Notes: generated by a model from the sequence alone, not told the origin. 64,000 nt of DNA from Talaromyces rugulosus (GCF_013368755.1 NC_049562.1:1922001-1986000), one strand, 5' to 3'. Shown: positions 11,259-25,110, numbered from the stretch's first letter. Translations and numbers: made by a program.

Positions 11259-13786
11259 ATGAATCCAGCCAGCAATATGTCTGCCGGTTCTACTCTGTGG
11301 CAGGAGGCGCGCAACGCCGACGGTCGCGTATACTATTACAATGTTCAAACAAAGGCAACGCAATGGGCGAAACCCGCCGAGCTGTTGACTCCTGTGGAGG
11401 TACGGTCTTGCTCAGCTGTTGTATACCTTGAACTCTGCTAACTCGTTATCTGAATAGCGCGCACTTTCGAATCAGCCATGGAAGGAATATACTGCAGAGG
11501 GTGGACGGAAATATTGGTACAATACAGAAAGCAAACAAAGCACTTGGGAGATCCCCGAAGTTTACAAAACTGCACTTGCACAGGCCCAACCTCCTGCAGC
11601 GCCATCTGCAAGGTAGAGATTACTCTAGATCCCCCGTCTATACAACGTCTTAGCTAACCATATACCTAGTGCTTCTACATTCGTCGCTGGTGGAACCACC
11701 TCGTTTAGCCCGTACCCGCAACAACAGCGCGAACGAGACGATTATGATCGCGGTGCCCCTGATCGTCGTGGAGGCTATGGTGGACTGGATACAAACAATC
11801 TCATTACCTCTCAACAGACTGACCCAGAGTACAGCTCCTTTGAAGAAGCCGAAAGCGCATTCATAAAGCTATTACGGAGATGTAACGTCCAGCCTGACTG
11901 GACCTGGGAACAGGCAATGCGTGCTACCATCAAAGACCCCCAATACCGTGCTCTCAAAGATCCAAAGGACCGAAAGGCTGCCTTTGAGAAGCATGCGGCT
12001 GAAGTTCGCATGCAAGAACGCGACCGCGCCAAGGAGAGGTTCGCTAAACTTCGCGCAGATTTCAATACTATGCTGAAAAGCCATCCGGAAATCAAGCACT
12101 ATAGCAGATGGAAAAATATCCGTCCCATTATAGAAGGCGAAACTATTTTCAGGTCTACAAATGATGAGAACGAACGCCGACAGCTCTTCGAAGAGTATAT
12201 TGTTGAGCTCAAAAAGACTCACGTGGAGCAAGAGGCCGTGACCCGCAAATCCGCGATGGACGACCTCGTGAAGATTTTGAACGCTCTCCAGCTTGAACCT
12301 TATACCAGATGGGCCGAGGTGCAAAAAGCGCTCGATGCCAATGACCGAATTCAGGAGGATGATAAGTTCAAGACCCTGAGCAAATCAGATATTTTGACTG
12401 CTTTCGAGAATCACATCAAATCTCTAGAGCGGACATTCAATGATGCTCGTCAGCAGCACAAGGCTGCCAAGGCCAGAAGAGAACGACAACACCGTGAAGG
12501 CTTCCTAGAGCTTCTCAGAGAACTACGCTCACAAGGAAAAATCAAGGCCGGGAGTAAATGGATGCTCATCCATCCGCTGATTAAAGATGATCCTCGGTAT
12601 GTAGCAATCCTAGGCCAAGGTGGCTCAAGTCCTCTGGATCTATTCTGGGATATGGTGGAGGAAGAGGAAAAATCGCTACGAGAACCACGAAATGACGTTC
12701 TTGATGTCCTAGATGTATGTGCTTCTGAACCCTTGCTTCGAAATTCCCAACGAACTAACATAGATAATTCAGGACAAACGTTATGACATCGATGCCAAGA
12801 CAACATTCGAAGATTTCATGTCTGTTATGGCCACTGACCGCCGTACAGCCAATATTGATACTGATATACTCCAACTCATCTTCCAGCGCATTCAGGAGAG
12901 GATCCAGCGGCGCACAGAGGATGAGAAACACGCGGCTGATCGCCATCAACGTCGTGCTGTGGATGCCTTGCGTTCTCGCATCAAGCATTTGGAACCCCCC
13001 GTTCGCCTTGGAGATACCTGGGAATCGGTCCGGCCGAGGGTTGAAAGGTTTGAAGAGTATACTGCCCTTGATTCTGACGATATTCGTCAAAGTGCCTTTG
13101 ACAAATTCATCCGTCGGCTCAAGGAAAAGGAGGAAGATGTCGATAGAGAACGTGACAGGGACCGTGGATCCCGCCGTGGTGGTGACCATCATGACCGGTC
13201 TGATCGAGACTCGCGCAACGGCTCATATCGCTCTGACCGCCGAGCGAGACCCAGTCGAACACCAGAACCAGATCCATACGAAGCGGACCGCCGCAAAGCC
13301 CAAGCAGACCGCGAGCGGTCATATCGCAAAGTAAGCGGTCTATCACCTATTCATGAACGGAGGGATGATCGTGATCGGACACGGGACAGAGAACGGGAAC
13401 GAGACCGCGATGGACGACGGGGGCCAGTCCACTATGATCGCGAACGCCGTGACCGAGAAGAAGAGCGTGAGCGACTATACCGAACCCGTGGCGACCCACG
13501 TGGCAGTCGTGATGAGTTGGACTATGGAGGAGACACACGGAGCACTGTAAGTAACGATCGTCGTCGTAGACGTGATAGCGACGCCGAAAGCGTAGCCAGC
13601 CGCAGCGCCAAACGGCACAGACGCGACGACCGTGAAAAAGATCAATCGCGGGACCCCAGCCATCGTGATCGAGACCGGCGTTCTATTGGTAGCCGTACCC
13701 CGGCGCCGTTGGCCGAAGAAGAGTCCAAGAAAGAGGAGAAGGCGGTCCACTCTGGTAGCGAAGAGGGGGAAATTGAGGAAGATTAG
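11259..13786 (+). CDS. PRP40: U1 snRNP splicing factor Prp40 (WW-FF protein)
   Basis: Bridges the 5' splice-site U1 snRNP and branch-point proteins during early spliceosome assembly. Exons 11259-11399, 11458-11612, 11670-12714 and 12773-13786 total 2355 nt, 784 aa. Two WW domains come first: LWQEARNADGRVYYYN, then WKEYTAEGGRKYWYN. A Q/G/D-rich linker follows, then tandem FF domains over about residues 165-550, seen as repeated F..L......I....W......I. patterns. The last ~220 residues are an RD/RE-rich tail typical of splicing factors, ending in an acidic EEGEIEED. The first ATG was chosen; another Met lies six codons on. Length and domain order match fungal Prp40. Confidence 0.95.
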
Positions 13787-15688
13787 CGATTGTGACTGGA
13801 CATGCATGGTCGGTCGGTTGTGTAAGTAACAAATTCCAATCTTCCTCTCAAAAGATTACTTTACTGTGGGAAGCTGTGGTTTTTGCATCATCTCTCTACA
13901 AGGTACGATGATCCAAACAAAAAAATATTTTACACAATACAATTATTGTCTCGAAGCGTCGTGCTATTCCCTTTCACGTAGAAGTAAACAATAGAAATAA
14001 TTGTGTCAATTGCATGTAGGACCTGCAATTATTGATTTAGAAGTCAACTAGGAACTACTACTAGGCGTTACTCGCTAGATATGCATCAGTGATACCAACA
14101 ACAATTGATAGACATTATTTTTTATTGTAAAGGTCTACATGTAGATTCACATGGAGTAATCGCCACGGAGGGTGAGAGGTAGGTTAGGCATGTGTCACTG
14201 ATTTTATCTATCAATTTGGCATGGCCCTCTGGTTGTTCTGTAGGGGTCTAGTTTTGGATTCTCTTTTCTGCATGATTTCTTAACCAGGCATTTTTCCATT
14301 GTAGAAGATCCGTACTCAAGTACGTAAACGATGAAATATTGAAGAGAATGAGCTGTTGAGGAACAAGCTTAGTCAGAATGACAACAAACGAACTAAAAGA
14401 TAAAAACTAACCCCAACCCTAAATAACCCTTAAAATAAAAGACGTTTTACCACCTGACCAAAGACAATTATAACAAGGGGTTTCTTGGCATCGTGTAGTT
14501 TGTCATAAAAAGGTGTCCGGCGTAATGTCCCCTTTTCCCCCTTCCTAGATAACTGAGATAATCAGTATGATAGCAGGCGCAGGTAGTCCAGGTCTACTAC
14601 GTATTGGATAGCAAGGCTGAATTCGAACTTATCACATATTAGGTGGTGTCAGCCTTGCGCGGAGTTGAAATTTTAGGAGATAAGGTACTACTAGATCACT
14701 AATAACAGTCGAGGGCAATGAGCCAATGCGGGTTGAAAAGGAAAATACGACATCGAACTCTCAATATTTGGGTCACGCTCGACGGGGTGCTCAGTGAGTA
14801 GTTCATGTCGTAAATGTTTGTTATATAGGTACATATGTAGTCCCAACCGTATGAAAAACATAATGAAATACATATTTCGACGCTACAATCAAATACATCA
14901 TTTAGTATTCAAATGATCTTTACTAAGGTTGAACTCATGGACCGATGTCATTTAAACATATACATGGATATCAACTGATCATCTCATCTACCGCATGGAT
15001 GCAAGATCTTGAACTTATGGCTACCGAGTAAAAGGTTTCTACAGCTGACGCTAACCACGTGCAGTCGGCAGCTTCCGACTTAAAACAGTTGGCTGAAATA
15101 TATTCAATAATGTAATCCATTGCATGTGCTTTTAAACGAATGTCATAGAGCCACATATGTAAACATAGGAAGCTGGCTAGTTGGGAACGATATTCAGGGA
15201 TTGGTAACCCACATCGCGTTATGCATGGTTGGGAAACCTGCCATCGGCGAGAAGAACCAATTAAGCGAAACAAACAAAGAGAAACCCTTCAAGAAATGAC
15301 TTGGTCAATTCTCCAATGTTCACGAGACAAATACTACCACATCTCTTAATTTCAAAACCCGCATATAAATCACACGCGTAAACATTCAAATCGGATAATA
15401 CCGACGCTGTGATAGCAGGGAATAAGCTTGTCAGAATGTCACTTGAAGGTTTGAGATGGAGTTGTAAATGTGTCGAACAAGGTTTCATCCTCGTCATCGT
15501 CATCCCCACCGATGTCGTCGCAAGAATCACCGGTACAAGAATGGGAGCCGGACTGCCTTCGAACGCCTGGAAATGCTACAAACCGAACGCCCTTTTTTCT
15601 AACCAGTACCCAGTGACGCCGCTTGTAAGTGTCGTGACCATCGTACCAACGACGACGATCGCGATAGTGCTTACGTGGGATGCCCTTT
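13787..15688. other. Large convergent intergenic region
   Basis: 1.9 kb between the 3' ends of PRP40 (+) and RLI1 (-). AT-rich, with only short frames lacking exon-like composition or splice context. I see no gene, tRNA or transposon ends. Confidence 0.5.
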
Positions 15689-18248
15689 TCAATTCTCTTC
15701 TTCCAGGAAGAACTATGGAAAGTAGAATTAGCAAGGCTAAAAGATTGTGAAAATGGCGAGTAAAACAAAAAAAAAGGACTCGGTGGTAAGATATGAGGAT
15801 AGACTCACGTAGTTGCCATTCAACTTCTGTTCCTGGTCCAGCTGACTCTGGTACTTGTTAATACGAGGACGGAAGCTGTTTGGATCACGACGGAATGTAA
15901 CGTCCAAATTCTCGAGGAATCTGTTGCAACCGGTGAGAAGCGATTCCGGGACGTTTGCACGGGCGTCAACAGATGGCTGTCCGTCAAATACGATGACACG
16001 ATCGGCAAGATAAGTAGCCATAATGAAATCGTGTTCGACGATGAAGGCTGTCTTTTTGGTGTTCATAATGAATCGTTTGATCACTCTTGCTGCCGTAACT
16101 CTCTCTATAAAAATATTAGAAAAAACTCTCATTAAAACCTGATGCATCCATATTGACTTACGTTCTGCATCGAGATATGCCGAAGGCTCGTCTATAAGAT
16201 AGATGTCTGCAGGAATACCAAGGGCAAGTACAATAGCAACACGTTGCAGTTCACCACCTGACAGATTCTGAACCTCTTGATCGATGAAATCATCGATCCT
16301 GAGAGGCTTGTAGACATCGGTCTGAAACTGTGGGTTGAGGAAAGCGGCCTTGATTCTCTTGAAGAACAACTGTCGGACAGTTCCCTGGTATTTGGGCGTG
16401 ATCTTCTGAGGCTTCATGCTAATGTTCATTCGCGGCACTGACTTGGTTCCATCGGGCTTCTCTGCACCGGCAAGCATCTTACAGAAAGTAGTCTTACCAG
16501 TACCATTTTCGCCCATCTTTTTTTATCAACCATTAGCGAATGAAAGAGCAACGGATAAACAGGCCAACACAAAAAGAAATATTTGTGGAAGAGAATACGC
16601 ACCAGAACAAGGATTTCAGAGTCAGTAAACTTTCCGGGCTCGATTTTTAGATGGAAGCTTCCCATGGTCTTTTCCATACTGGGATAGCTGAAAGCGCGAG
16701 CCTTATCGGCCAGCAGGTCCTCACCGGCTTCGGCGATGCGGAAGGTCAAAGACTCCTCACGGAAACGCAAGTTTTCAGTGGGGATGTGTCCGTCAAGGAA
16801 GATATTTATTCCTTCACGAACTGATGACGGTAGAGTGACAACTCCGTAAACAGCGGGCCGACCATAGAGGACACAAACAAAGTCAGATAGATAATCTAGC
16901 ACCGACAAATCGTGCTCGACTACTATGACGTAATCGTCAGGGCGCAGAAGTTCTCGGATGGTACGAGCAGCAGCAAGTCTCTGTTCACTTTCTTAGTATA
17001 TCGGAGACACCAGTTTTGGAATGTAAGAAGCGCATTACTCACCTGACGGATATCGAGGTACGAACTCGGTTCGTCGAACATGTACCTATGAGTTGACCAG
17101 AAATTAGACATTTTTTGCTTGTATAGATGGGGGTGCGGTCGTTTGGGTTGAATAGCGTAGAAATGAGTTGATGGTTGTCAGTATGTTACTTACACATCAG
17201 CTTGCTGGACGCAAACCAGAGCGAGGGCGAATCGCTGTAGTTCTCCACCAGAAAGGAGATTAATGTCGCGATTTTCGACCTGCTTGAGTTCTAAAACTTG
17301 ATTAAAAATTATTGGCCTTAAACAGAAAAGGCGAAATACTAACCGAGCACTTCCATAATATGGTCCATGTTATCCATCTGCGAACGAGCCTCAATCAAAG
17401 GACCGACTTCTTTAACTGGCCCCTTGACGGCTCTAGGAATTTGGTCGACGTATTGCGGCTTGACCACCGCCTTGAGATCATCTTCCAGAACCTTAGTGAA
17501 GTAGTCTAGAGTGTGTTAGTGTTGTGTATATAGTCTCGGAGCATGAATGCATACTTTGAAGCTCGGATCCACGGAAGTACTTGAGAATTTCCTGCCAGTC
17601 GGGTGGATCATCGTAGCGTCCCAAGTTGGGCTTCAATTTGCCGCTGAGAATCTTGAGAGCTGTACTCTTTCCAGTACCGTTCGCACCAACTTTAGTAGAA
17701 TTAGCACAAAAACTGTGCGCCACATGAATGTAGAGTACATACCAAGACCAAGAACCTGTCCGGGGCGAGGCATGGGCAGGCGATGGAGCTTGAAGCTGTT
17801 GGCCGAGTAACGATGTGTCACTTGTGTTTCAAGATTGGTAGGCAAGTTGATGATGTGTATAGCGCCGAATGGACATTTCTTGGGGCAGATACCGCATCCG
17901 ATGCAGAGACGTTCCGAGATGAAGGCAATTTTGGAGTCCGGAGCGACTTCAATGCAAAGCTTGCCAGTGCGAACGACCGGGCAAGCTTTCTTGCATTCTT
18001 GGCGGCATTTCTATAGCTATCAGTATCGAGTCGAAGGGTTATTATTATCGGTGGTAGCAGGAGTAAAAATACCTTCGGTTTGCACTGTGGAAAACGAGGC
18101 GTCAGTGATATACTTGACAAGCGGGGTAGGAGAAGCTCTGACTGACCTTGTCACTGTTGACAATGGCAATTCTAAAGCGAGAGTTAGTTCCATAGCCCGA
18201 GTCAATAGAAACGCAAACAGAGAATTACCTCGTTAGTCTGTCAGCCAT
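15689..18248 (-). CDS. RLI1: Rli1/ABCE1 ribosome recycling ATPase
   Basis: Essential iron-sulfur twin-ATPase that splits ribosomes after termination and works in initiation and biogenesis. Twelve exons on the minus strand: 18248-18229, 18171-18147, 18084-18073, 18010-17743, 17689-17555, 17505-17344, 17290-17194, 17085-17043, 16980-16603, 16516-16162, 16104-15809 and 15712-15689, totalling 1815 nt, 604 aa, the usual length. Order: N-terminal Cys-rich Fe-S domain ([14 protein letters not shown] and [13 protein letters not shown]), ABC1 Walker [18 protein letters not shown] and DEPSSYLD, then ABC2 [17 protein letters not shown] and DEPSAYLD. The end, GNYFFLEEEN, is encoded by a 24-nt exon. Exon 3 is only 12 nt (CKPK). 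Divergent from CHD1. Confidence 0.96.
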
Positions 18249-19063
18249 GGTGTTTGCTGGCTACGGTGGCGGTTCTCTGTGGCTGCGGTAAGTGGCATGA
18301 GCTTGGAGGGGAACAATAGCATGAGGCTTTTGTGTCTATGGAAAGGTGGGATGCGTACCAACTCGGCGAAGGCGAAGCAATCACGGTGCTTATAGAGAGC
18401 AAAGCAGCAAGCAAGCCGGGATCAAAACAGTAATGATTAGAAGCGCGTCAACCATACAAGGAGGGGCACCGAAGAAAACTTGATCGCAATTGTGGGATGA
18501 TAGTGGAGCCCTCCCGCAGCCCTGCACCGCGCTCGCGGCCTGATGCCTCAGGTACCAACGCCCGTTATTAATAAGCCGGTCGTGACTGGCTGGAGGTCCG
18601 GCAAACAGAGCAAACACGTCGGTGCGCACGTGATACAGTGTCGTCTACGGTCTTTCCCCTTTGGGGACCGCCCTAATCCCGATACGGCCCCGACAGCCGC
18701 TAGCCCACAGCAGCCAATGAGCGCCGGCCGAGGCTCGCGGGCCGCTGCCTTACTGCCTTACTGCCTTAATGCCTTGTTGCCTTGCTGCCTCAGGCACCCA
18801 AGCGGCTTTGGCACCTGCCGCTGCAGCCCGCCCCAAGGCTGCGCTGCGTCTTGGCCTGCTACTCGCTGTTCCGCCTCTACCACCCACATCCGCCGACATC
18901 TTACTTCCCTGACATTCCACTACTCAACACCCAGCTTTCGGTCTCGCAGATCTTTTAGGCCACTCTTTTCCTTCCCACAACTCCCAATTTGCCTTCACCA
19001 CCGACATCCAGACATTGACCGACATCCTTCCAATCCCCTTTTGGGGTTACCACGCTCGGGACG
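18249..19063. promoter_or_regulatory. Divergent promoter region RLI1/CHD1
   Basis: Between the RLI1 start and the predicted CHD1 leader intron. GC-rich in its centre and CT-rich toward CHD1, with a degenerate octamer tandem repeat at 18744-18791. A 174-codon open frame at 18543-19067 has biased, low-complexity content and I do not call it a gene. Confidence 0.55.
18744..18791. repeat. Degenerate tandem repeat of CTGCCTTA
   Basis: About six copies of an 8-9 nt unit (CTGCCTTA, then variants such as ATGCCTTG and TTGCCTTG) in the RLI1/CHD1 intergenic region. Confidence 0.7.
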
Positions 19064-19483
19064 GTAAGCTTTTTTTTTTTTCCTGTTGATCTGCCAGACG
19101 CGTCCTGCCTTGGCTGGAGTACTTCGACTCCGGCGGTCGACCCACCCACCACCTTCAGGATATCTTTTTTCTGGCTCTTCAGGCTTCTACTGGATACTGG
19201 AAATTGCGCCGTGTCTCTTGTCGTCGTTGGTCTACTTCTTGGGACACCGGTCTCTGCGCTTTGCGCGGGCGACCACGTCGTCATCCATCTCCGTCATTTC
19301 CATCAACCTTTCATCCTAAAAGAACCCGTCCATCAAATGCCTTGTTCCTATGCTCTTCCTATGCGCAATCTCTTGATTTCGACTTCTCTTCACGGTCGCA
19401 AAACGATTCTCCTCGTCTTGGAATGTTTTTTGTTGTGCTTCTGCGTCAATCAAACTTGCAATGCTGACTTCTATATGCCGTAG
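19064..19483 (+). other. Predicted 5' leader intron of CHD1
   Basis: Donor GGTAAGCTT followed by a T-run, branch-like TGCTGAC near 19463 and acceptor TATATGCCGTAG ending at 19483, nine nucleotides before the ATG. At 420 nt it would be long for this genome, and an earlier acceptor (CTGCCAG near 19098) is possible. Confidence 0.4.
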
Positions 19484-19491
19484 CAGCTAGC

Positions 19492-22400
19492 ATGGCGTAC
19501 CCGGCCACCGCTGAAATGTCCTCCGGGACTCAGTCATTCCAGCCATCGACTAATGGCTATGGACACATGTCATCTTCGGAACCAGCGAGCGACCGAGAAA
19601 ACGTTGTTCTGACTGACGGCGACGCTGACGGCGACATGTTTGATGTCTCCGATGCCAGCGTTAACGATAGTGAGGGCCCTGGAGAAAATATTCATATTGC
19701 GCCTTTGGAAAGGGGGAACTCAAGCGACGATGAGTCGGACCTCGAGAGCAATGGCCAGAACAACCACTCCATTTCGTCGTCGTCCCCAGGCTCTGGCCTT
19801 GGAATTAAACACAAGTCACCAAAGGTGGACGAGGTCCAATATATGCGGCAGAACCCAGAGCTGTATGGGCTGCGTAGGAGTGGCCGGCCTCGTACTGAAC
19901 TTCGCCAGACCCTCGCCGATTCCGATGACGACGACGAACCTAAAGGCCCACGTTCCAAGCGCCGACGCATCAATAATTCGCAACCAGTCTCGAAGGGTCC
20001 CTCTCGATCGGTTACCAGGTCATCTCTAACCGACTCGGACTCGGATGAGTATGGTGCCTCTCACGCCCGCACATCCCGACGTCGTCAAACCCAGCCATCT
20101 ATTTCTCATCAACCTCTCGAGGTACGCTTCTCCAGTAGAAATGCTACAAGAGTTGCCAATTACAACGAAGATTCCGATGATATGTTTGAGGACGAAGCTG
20201 AGGGCTGGACGGTGAATGATGCCGCTACTCTTCACCAGAGCAGTGGCCCTGGCATTGATTGCGTTCTTAACCATCGTCTCAATGACGGTGTCGATTCGGA
20301 TATCGCCTACGACGTTGTTCGAATAAGCGACTGCATGTATTACATAAAGTGGCAAGATCGGTCACATTACCATGCAACTTGGGAAACCAGTGACAATCTA
20401 CGAGGGTTCAGTGGCTTCCGCAGGTTAGAGAATTATTTCAAGAACAAGCTAAAGACTGATCTTTATTTGAACAACGACCCTGACGTCGCACCTGAAGATA
20501 AAGAAAAGTGGAACCTCGATCGTGAGCGCGAGGTTGAATCATTAGAGGATTACCGAAAAGTTGACCGTATTATTGGTCATCGCGAAGGGATTGACGGTGA
20601 TGAGTACTACGTCAAGTGGAAACGCTTGAATTACGACACGTGTACTTGGGAAAGCGATACGCTTATTAAAGAAATTGCCCTGGATGAGCTTGACAAGTTT
20701 TTAGACCGCAACGACAAAGTTGTTAGTTGCGTTAAAGACGAGAAAGCCTCACACATAACGATTACGGGCTCACCAACCTTTCTGAAAAATGGAGAATTGA
20801 AAGACTTTCAAATCACGGGCCTCAACTTCTTGGCTTACAACTGGGCTCGCAGGCAAAACGTAGTGCTCGCCGACGAAATGGGTCTTGGAAAGACCGTCCA
20901 GACCATTGCGTTCATCAATTGGCTTCGTCATATTCGTGGGCAAGATGGCCCATTCATTGTCGTCGTTCCCCTTTCAACCATACCTTCTTGGTCAGAGACA
21001 TTTGAAAATTGGACACCGGATGTGAACTACGTCGTCTACAGTGGTTCGAGCACGGCCCGCGCAATTCTCAAGGACTATGAACTATTAAAGGACGGAAATC
21101 CTCGGAAGCCCAAGTTCAACGTCATGCTAACAACATATGAATATGCCAACATGGACTTTGAATTTCTTCGCCAGATACCCTGGCAGTTCATGGCTGTAGA
21201 CGAAGCTCACCGTCTGAAGAACAGAGAGTCTAACCTCTATGCAAATCTCCTGGCCCTTAAATGTCCGGCTCGACTCCTCATAACGGGTACTCCGATTCAG
21301 AATAACCTTGCCGAGCTCTCGGCTTTGATGGATTTCCTCAATCCAGGACTGGTCGAAGTCGAGGTCGACATGGATTTGAATTCTGAAGCCGCATCAGAAA
21401 AGCTTGCCAACCTTCAACGGACTCTAAAACCGCTCATGCTCCGCCGAACAAAGGACAAAGTAGAAAGAGACCTGCCGCCAAAAACCGAAAAGATCATTCG
21501 CGTTGAACTGTCCGATATCCAACTCGAATATTACAAAAACATCCTGACCAAAAACTATGCCGCCTTGAACGAAGGAGCCGGTGGCCAGAAACAGAGTCTG
21601 TTGAACATTATGATGGAATTGAAGAAGGCCAGCAACCACCCTTTCATGTTCCCAAATGCCGAAGCGAAGCTTCTCGAGGATGTTTCGCGTCGGGAGGATG
21701 TTTTACGCACCATGATCACATGCAGTGGTAAAATGATGCTTCTTGATCAGTTATTGGCCAAACTCAGACGCGACGGCCATCGAGTTCTTATTTTTAGCCA
21801 AATGGTGAAAATGTTGGATCTTTTGGGAGACTACTTGACCTTCAGATCATATCCATACCAAAGGCTTGACGGAACTATTAGTGCCGCTAACCGTCGTATA
21901 GCCATGGAGCATTTCAATGCTCCAGGGAGTGCTGATTTTGCCTTCCTTCTGTCGACCCGTGCTGGTGGTCTTGGGATCAACCTAATGACAGCTGACACTG
22001 TCATTCTATTTGATTCTGATTGGAATCCGCAGGCCGATCTTCAAGCGATGGCTCGCGCACATCGAATTGGTCAAACCAAGCCCGTGAGCGTGTATCGACT
22101 AGTGTCAAAAGATACAATTGAAGAAGAAGTGCTAGAACGCGCCCGAAACAAGCTGATGCTGGAGTTCATTACCATTCAGCGTGGGCTGACAGAAAAGGAC
22201 TCTCTTCCAGACAAGCACGCTCGTGCTGTTGGCGAGCCCACTGGTACGGATGAAATATCACGCATTCTTAAACGACGTGGACAACGCATGTTCGAGCAAA
22301 CAGGAAACCAGAAGAAGTTGGAGCAACTTGATATCGACTCGGTGCTCGCGAACGCGGAAGAACACAAGACGGAGCAAGCCGAAGGGCTAGAGGCTGATGG

Positions 22401-24000
22401 AGGCGAGGAATTCCTGAAGTCTTTTGAATTCGTTGATGTCAAGGTCGATGAGATGAGTTGGGACGATATAATTCCCAAAGAAAAGCTCGAGGAGATCAAA
22501 GCCGAAGAAAAGCGCAAGGAAGATGACCGTTATCTCAACGAGGTTATCGAGCAGAATCGTCCACGCAAACGCAATGTCCCAACCGACGGCCGTGACGAGC
22601 GAGAAGAGAGGAAAGCCAAACGTCATGCACGCGTTCAAGTCAACGCGGAGGCAGATGGATCTGAATCTGAATCGGATGATCCTAAACGTCCTCTGGTGGA
22701 GAAAGAACTTCGCCATCTAGTGAGAGCTTTTCTACGATACGGCGATCTCGAGAATCGTGAAGATGATATAGTTCAAGAAGCTCGCCTTACGGGACGTGAC
22801 AGGGAAACTGTCAAAACTGCACTCCTTGAGATCACTACCAAGGCATCAGATCTTGTGAGAGAGGATAGGCAGAAATTTGCAGACATGGAGAGATCTGGTA
22901 AAATACCCACCAAAAAGGAAAAGAAGGCCGTCTTATTTGACCTTCACGGGGTCAAGCGTATAAATGCTCATACTATTGTCGAGCGACCCGAAGAAATGCG
23001 CGTGCTTCGTGGGGCTACAGACGGATTGGCTGATTACAAGAGTTTCCGTATACCGGAAGCATCGAAAAAGGCGGATTATACTTGCTCTTGGGGCGCACGT
23101 GAAGACGGAATGCTGTGTATTGGTATAGTGCGACATGGGTATGGCGCATGGCCCGAAATCCGTGATGACCAGGACCTGGGACTTGGTGACAAATTCTTTT
23201 TGGAAGAACACCGTGTCGACAAGAAAAACGAACGAGCAAATACCGAAGAGAAAGGCACCAAATCACCAGGAGCAGTACACCTAGTTCGTCGGGCGGACTA
23301 TCTCATCTCAGTTCTACGTGATAAAACTTCTAATGGCAATAACGTCGCTGCAAAGAGAGCAGTAGAAAACCACCACCGGAATAGGAAACTTAGTTCCGCC
23401 CAGCGTCGACAAACTAGTGTTTCTGCATCTCCAGCTCCCTCGAATGGCCGCAAGGTTCGTCGCGATTCCGATCGGCGTCCCCACACAAACAATTCGCGAG
23501 ACAGCATCGAGCGTTCTAATACTCCAAGAACCGACCATGTGCGAACCAAAACTAGCCTTCTCAATGATAAGATTCGCAAACATGGTGCAAATGGAGTGCA
23601 TGAAGACCACGCTAGACCCCGGAGCGTCAGCAATACCGCACCCATCACCATGGAAGATTCCATCTTTGAGCCCAAAGTCCATCTTCTAGTGAAGCTCCGT
23701 GACGTGAAGAAGAACCATCCCGAGAAAGAGGAACGAGCTAATGAGATGCGTCGGCTCATCTTGAAGATTGGCAATTTTATCAAACAACTTCTCCGTCAGG
23801 ACAATTATCCTGGTCTAGAAAACCGACTTTGGTAAGTAGTACAGAAAGGGTGAATTTAGCGGAACCATCGCTGATATTTTTCTAGGGATCATGTCGCAAA
23901 AAACTGCTTCCCAGCTGGCAAGACCGATCTTAATTCACTGAAGAACATGTACGAAAGGGTTGTGGACAATAATAGAAACACCACAACCATTGCCAGATAG
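19492..24000 (+). CDS. CHD1: Chd1 chromodomain SNF2 chromatin remodeller
   Basis: Nuclear ATP-dependent remodeller that spaces nucleosomes during transcription elongation. Exon 1 is 19492-23831 and exon 2 is 23886-24000; 4455 nt, 1484 aa. Domains in order: acidic and basic disordered N-terminus; two chromodomains (YYIKWQDRSHYHATWE near residue 281 and YYVKWKRLNYDTCTWE near 371); SNF2 ATPase with LKDFQITGLNFL, Walker A DEMGLGKT near 460 and the DEAH box near 569; helicase C domain with RLDGTISAANRR and ARAHRIGQTKPV; a coiled acidic linker; the SANT-SLIDE-like region (DYTCSWGAREDGMLCIGI); and a C-terminal helical domain (PKVHLLVKLRDVKK) of the DUF4208 type. All ATPase motifs are intact. Confidence 0.96.
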
Positions 24001-25110
24001 GCCACTGAGACCTCATATGACAAAATACCCAGTCACTGTTGATTTCTCGCAAGTGGGTGTCATTAAGTGCTTACGGCAAAATACAGTGTTTAGACGGGTT
24101 AAGAGATCGGCAACCAATATAGGGCACAAGAAGAGACCCATGCTATATATAAGGGCTTTAGTCCCTTTCTTACAAAACGCCAGTGTGCTCTGTGAAGTCT
24201 TTGTACTTCAAAAATTCCCCTGCCGAAGCGTTCGGACAAGGGACAAAAATATCCATACACGGCGTTATACCTTGATATTAGAATTCACTTTTCACTGAGT
24301 TGGATCGACCCACAATCCTGTCTGGATTTCGAATTTCAATACTGCATTTCAAGCGGCGGAGTTTGGCAAGTGTATTTGCATCATACATGTGTTGCATTGC
24401 ATGGCGAGGCGTGAAACATTCATGGATTTCATATGAAAAGTTGTACGCCACGCATTTGCGTTGGTTTGTTGTTATATGTCGAGTGTTACATCCCCGGGCT
24501 TATGACGTGAATTGGTCTACGGATGAACAGAGTCGACTAGTTTTGCTGTTGTTGATACTTCCTCGTTAGCATGATGCGAGGGCAATCGGATCTTTGTTGC
24601 ACATAAACAGGCGTTTCTTGAGATAACTGGTGTTGTTGCATCATCTGGAACACAAAATTTTATTCTGTGATCTCGAGATTATTTATTTGGGAAATATGGC
24701 GGCTTTTCTTTTCACCATGTATGTACTTAACAGATAACTTCAAAAACATTGAAAGCATTTGAGGATTCAGGGGTTGTTAGATGCTAGATTGTCTTCAAAC
24801 ATGTTTCTTCCAGCAGCTTCAAGGTTCAGATGTCCTTGTCGAGGGCATTTGGTTCAATGAAATTCCAATGTGCTGCATTTAAGACATAAAAATTTGCTAG
24901 TAATCTGTTAAACTTAGACGAGAACCAGAATTTTTGTACAGCTAACAGAAAAATGCTGTATTTGAACTTGTTAAATTGTACATGTGAAAGAAAATTGATA
25001 TCGACCAAGCCCTGTAACTCCTCCGAACCGTGCAACATATAAGATAAGAATCATCGAAGTGCATTATATAAGAATACAAAGACCGAAAAAAAAAAGCTAG
25101 CTGTGTAGCT
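24001..25110. other. Convergent intergenic region
   Basis: Between the 3' ends of CHD1 (+) and the C2H2 gene (-). AT-rich; short frames only. No gene seen. Confidence 0.5.

Noticed and set aside
14590..14800. Short stretches resembling tRNA T-arms (TTCGAAC, ATCGAAC)
   Set aside because: No matching acceptor, D or anticodon stems could be built around them.
18543..19067. 174-codon plus-strand open frame upstream of CHD1
   Set aside because: Its composition follows the tandem repeat and CT-rich leader; no family similarity and it overlaps the predicted leader donor.
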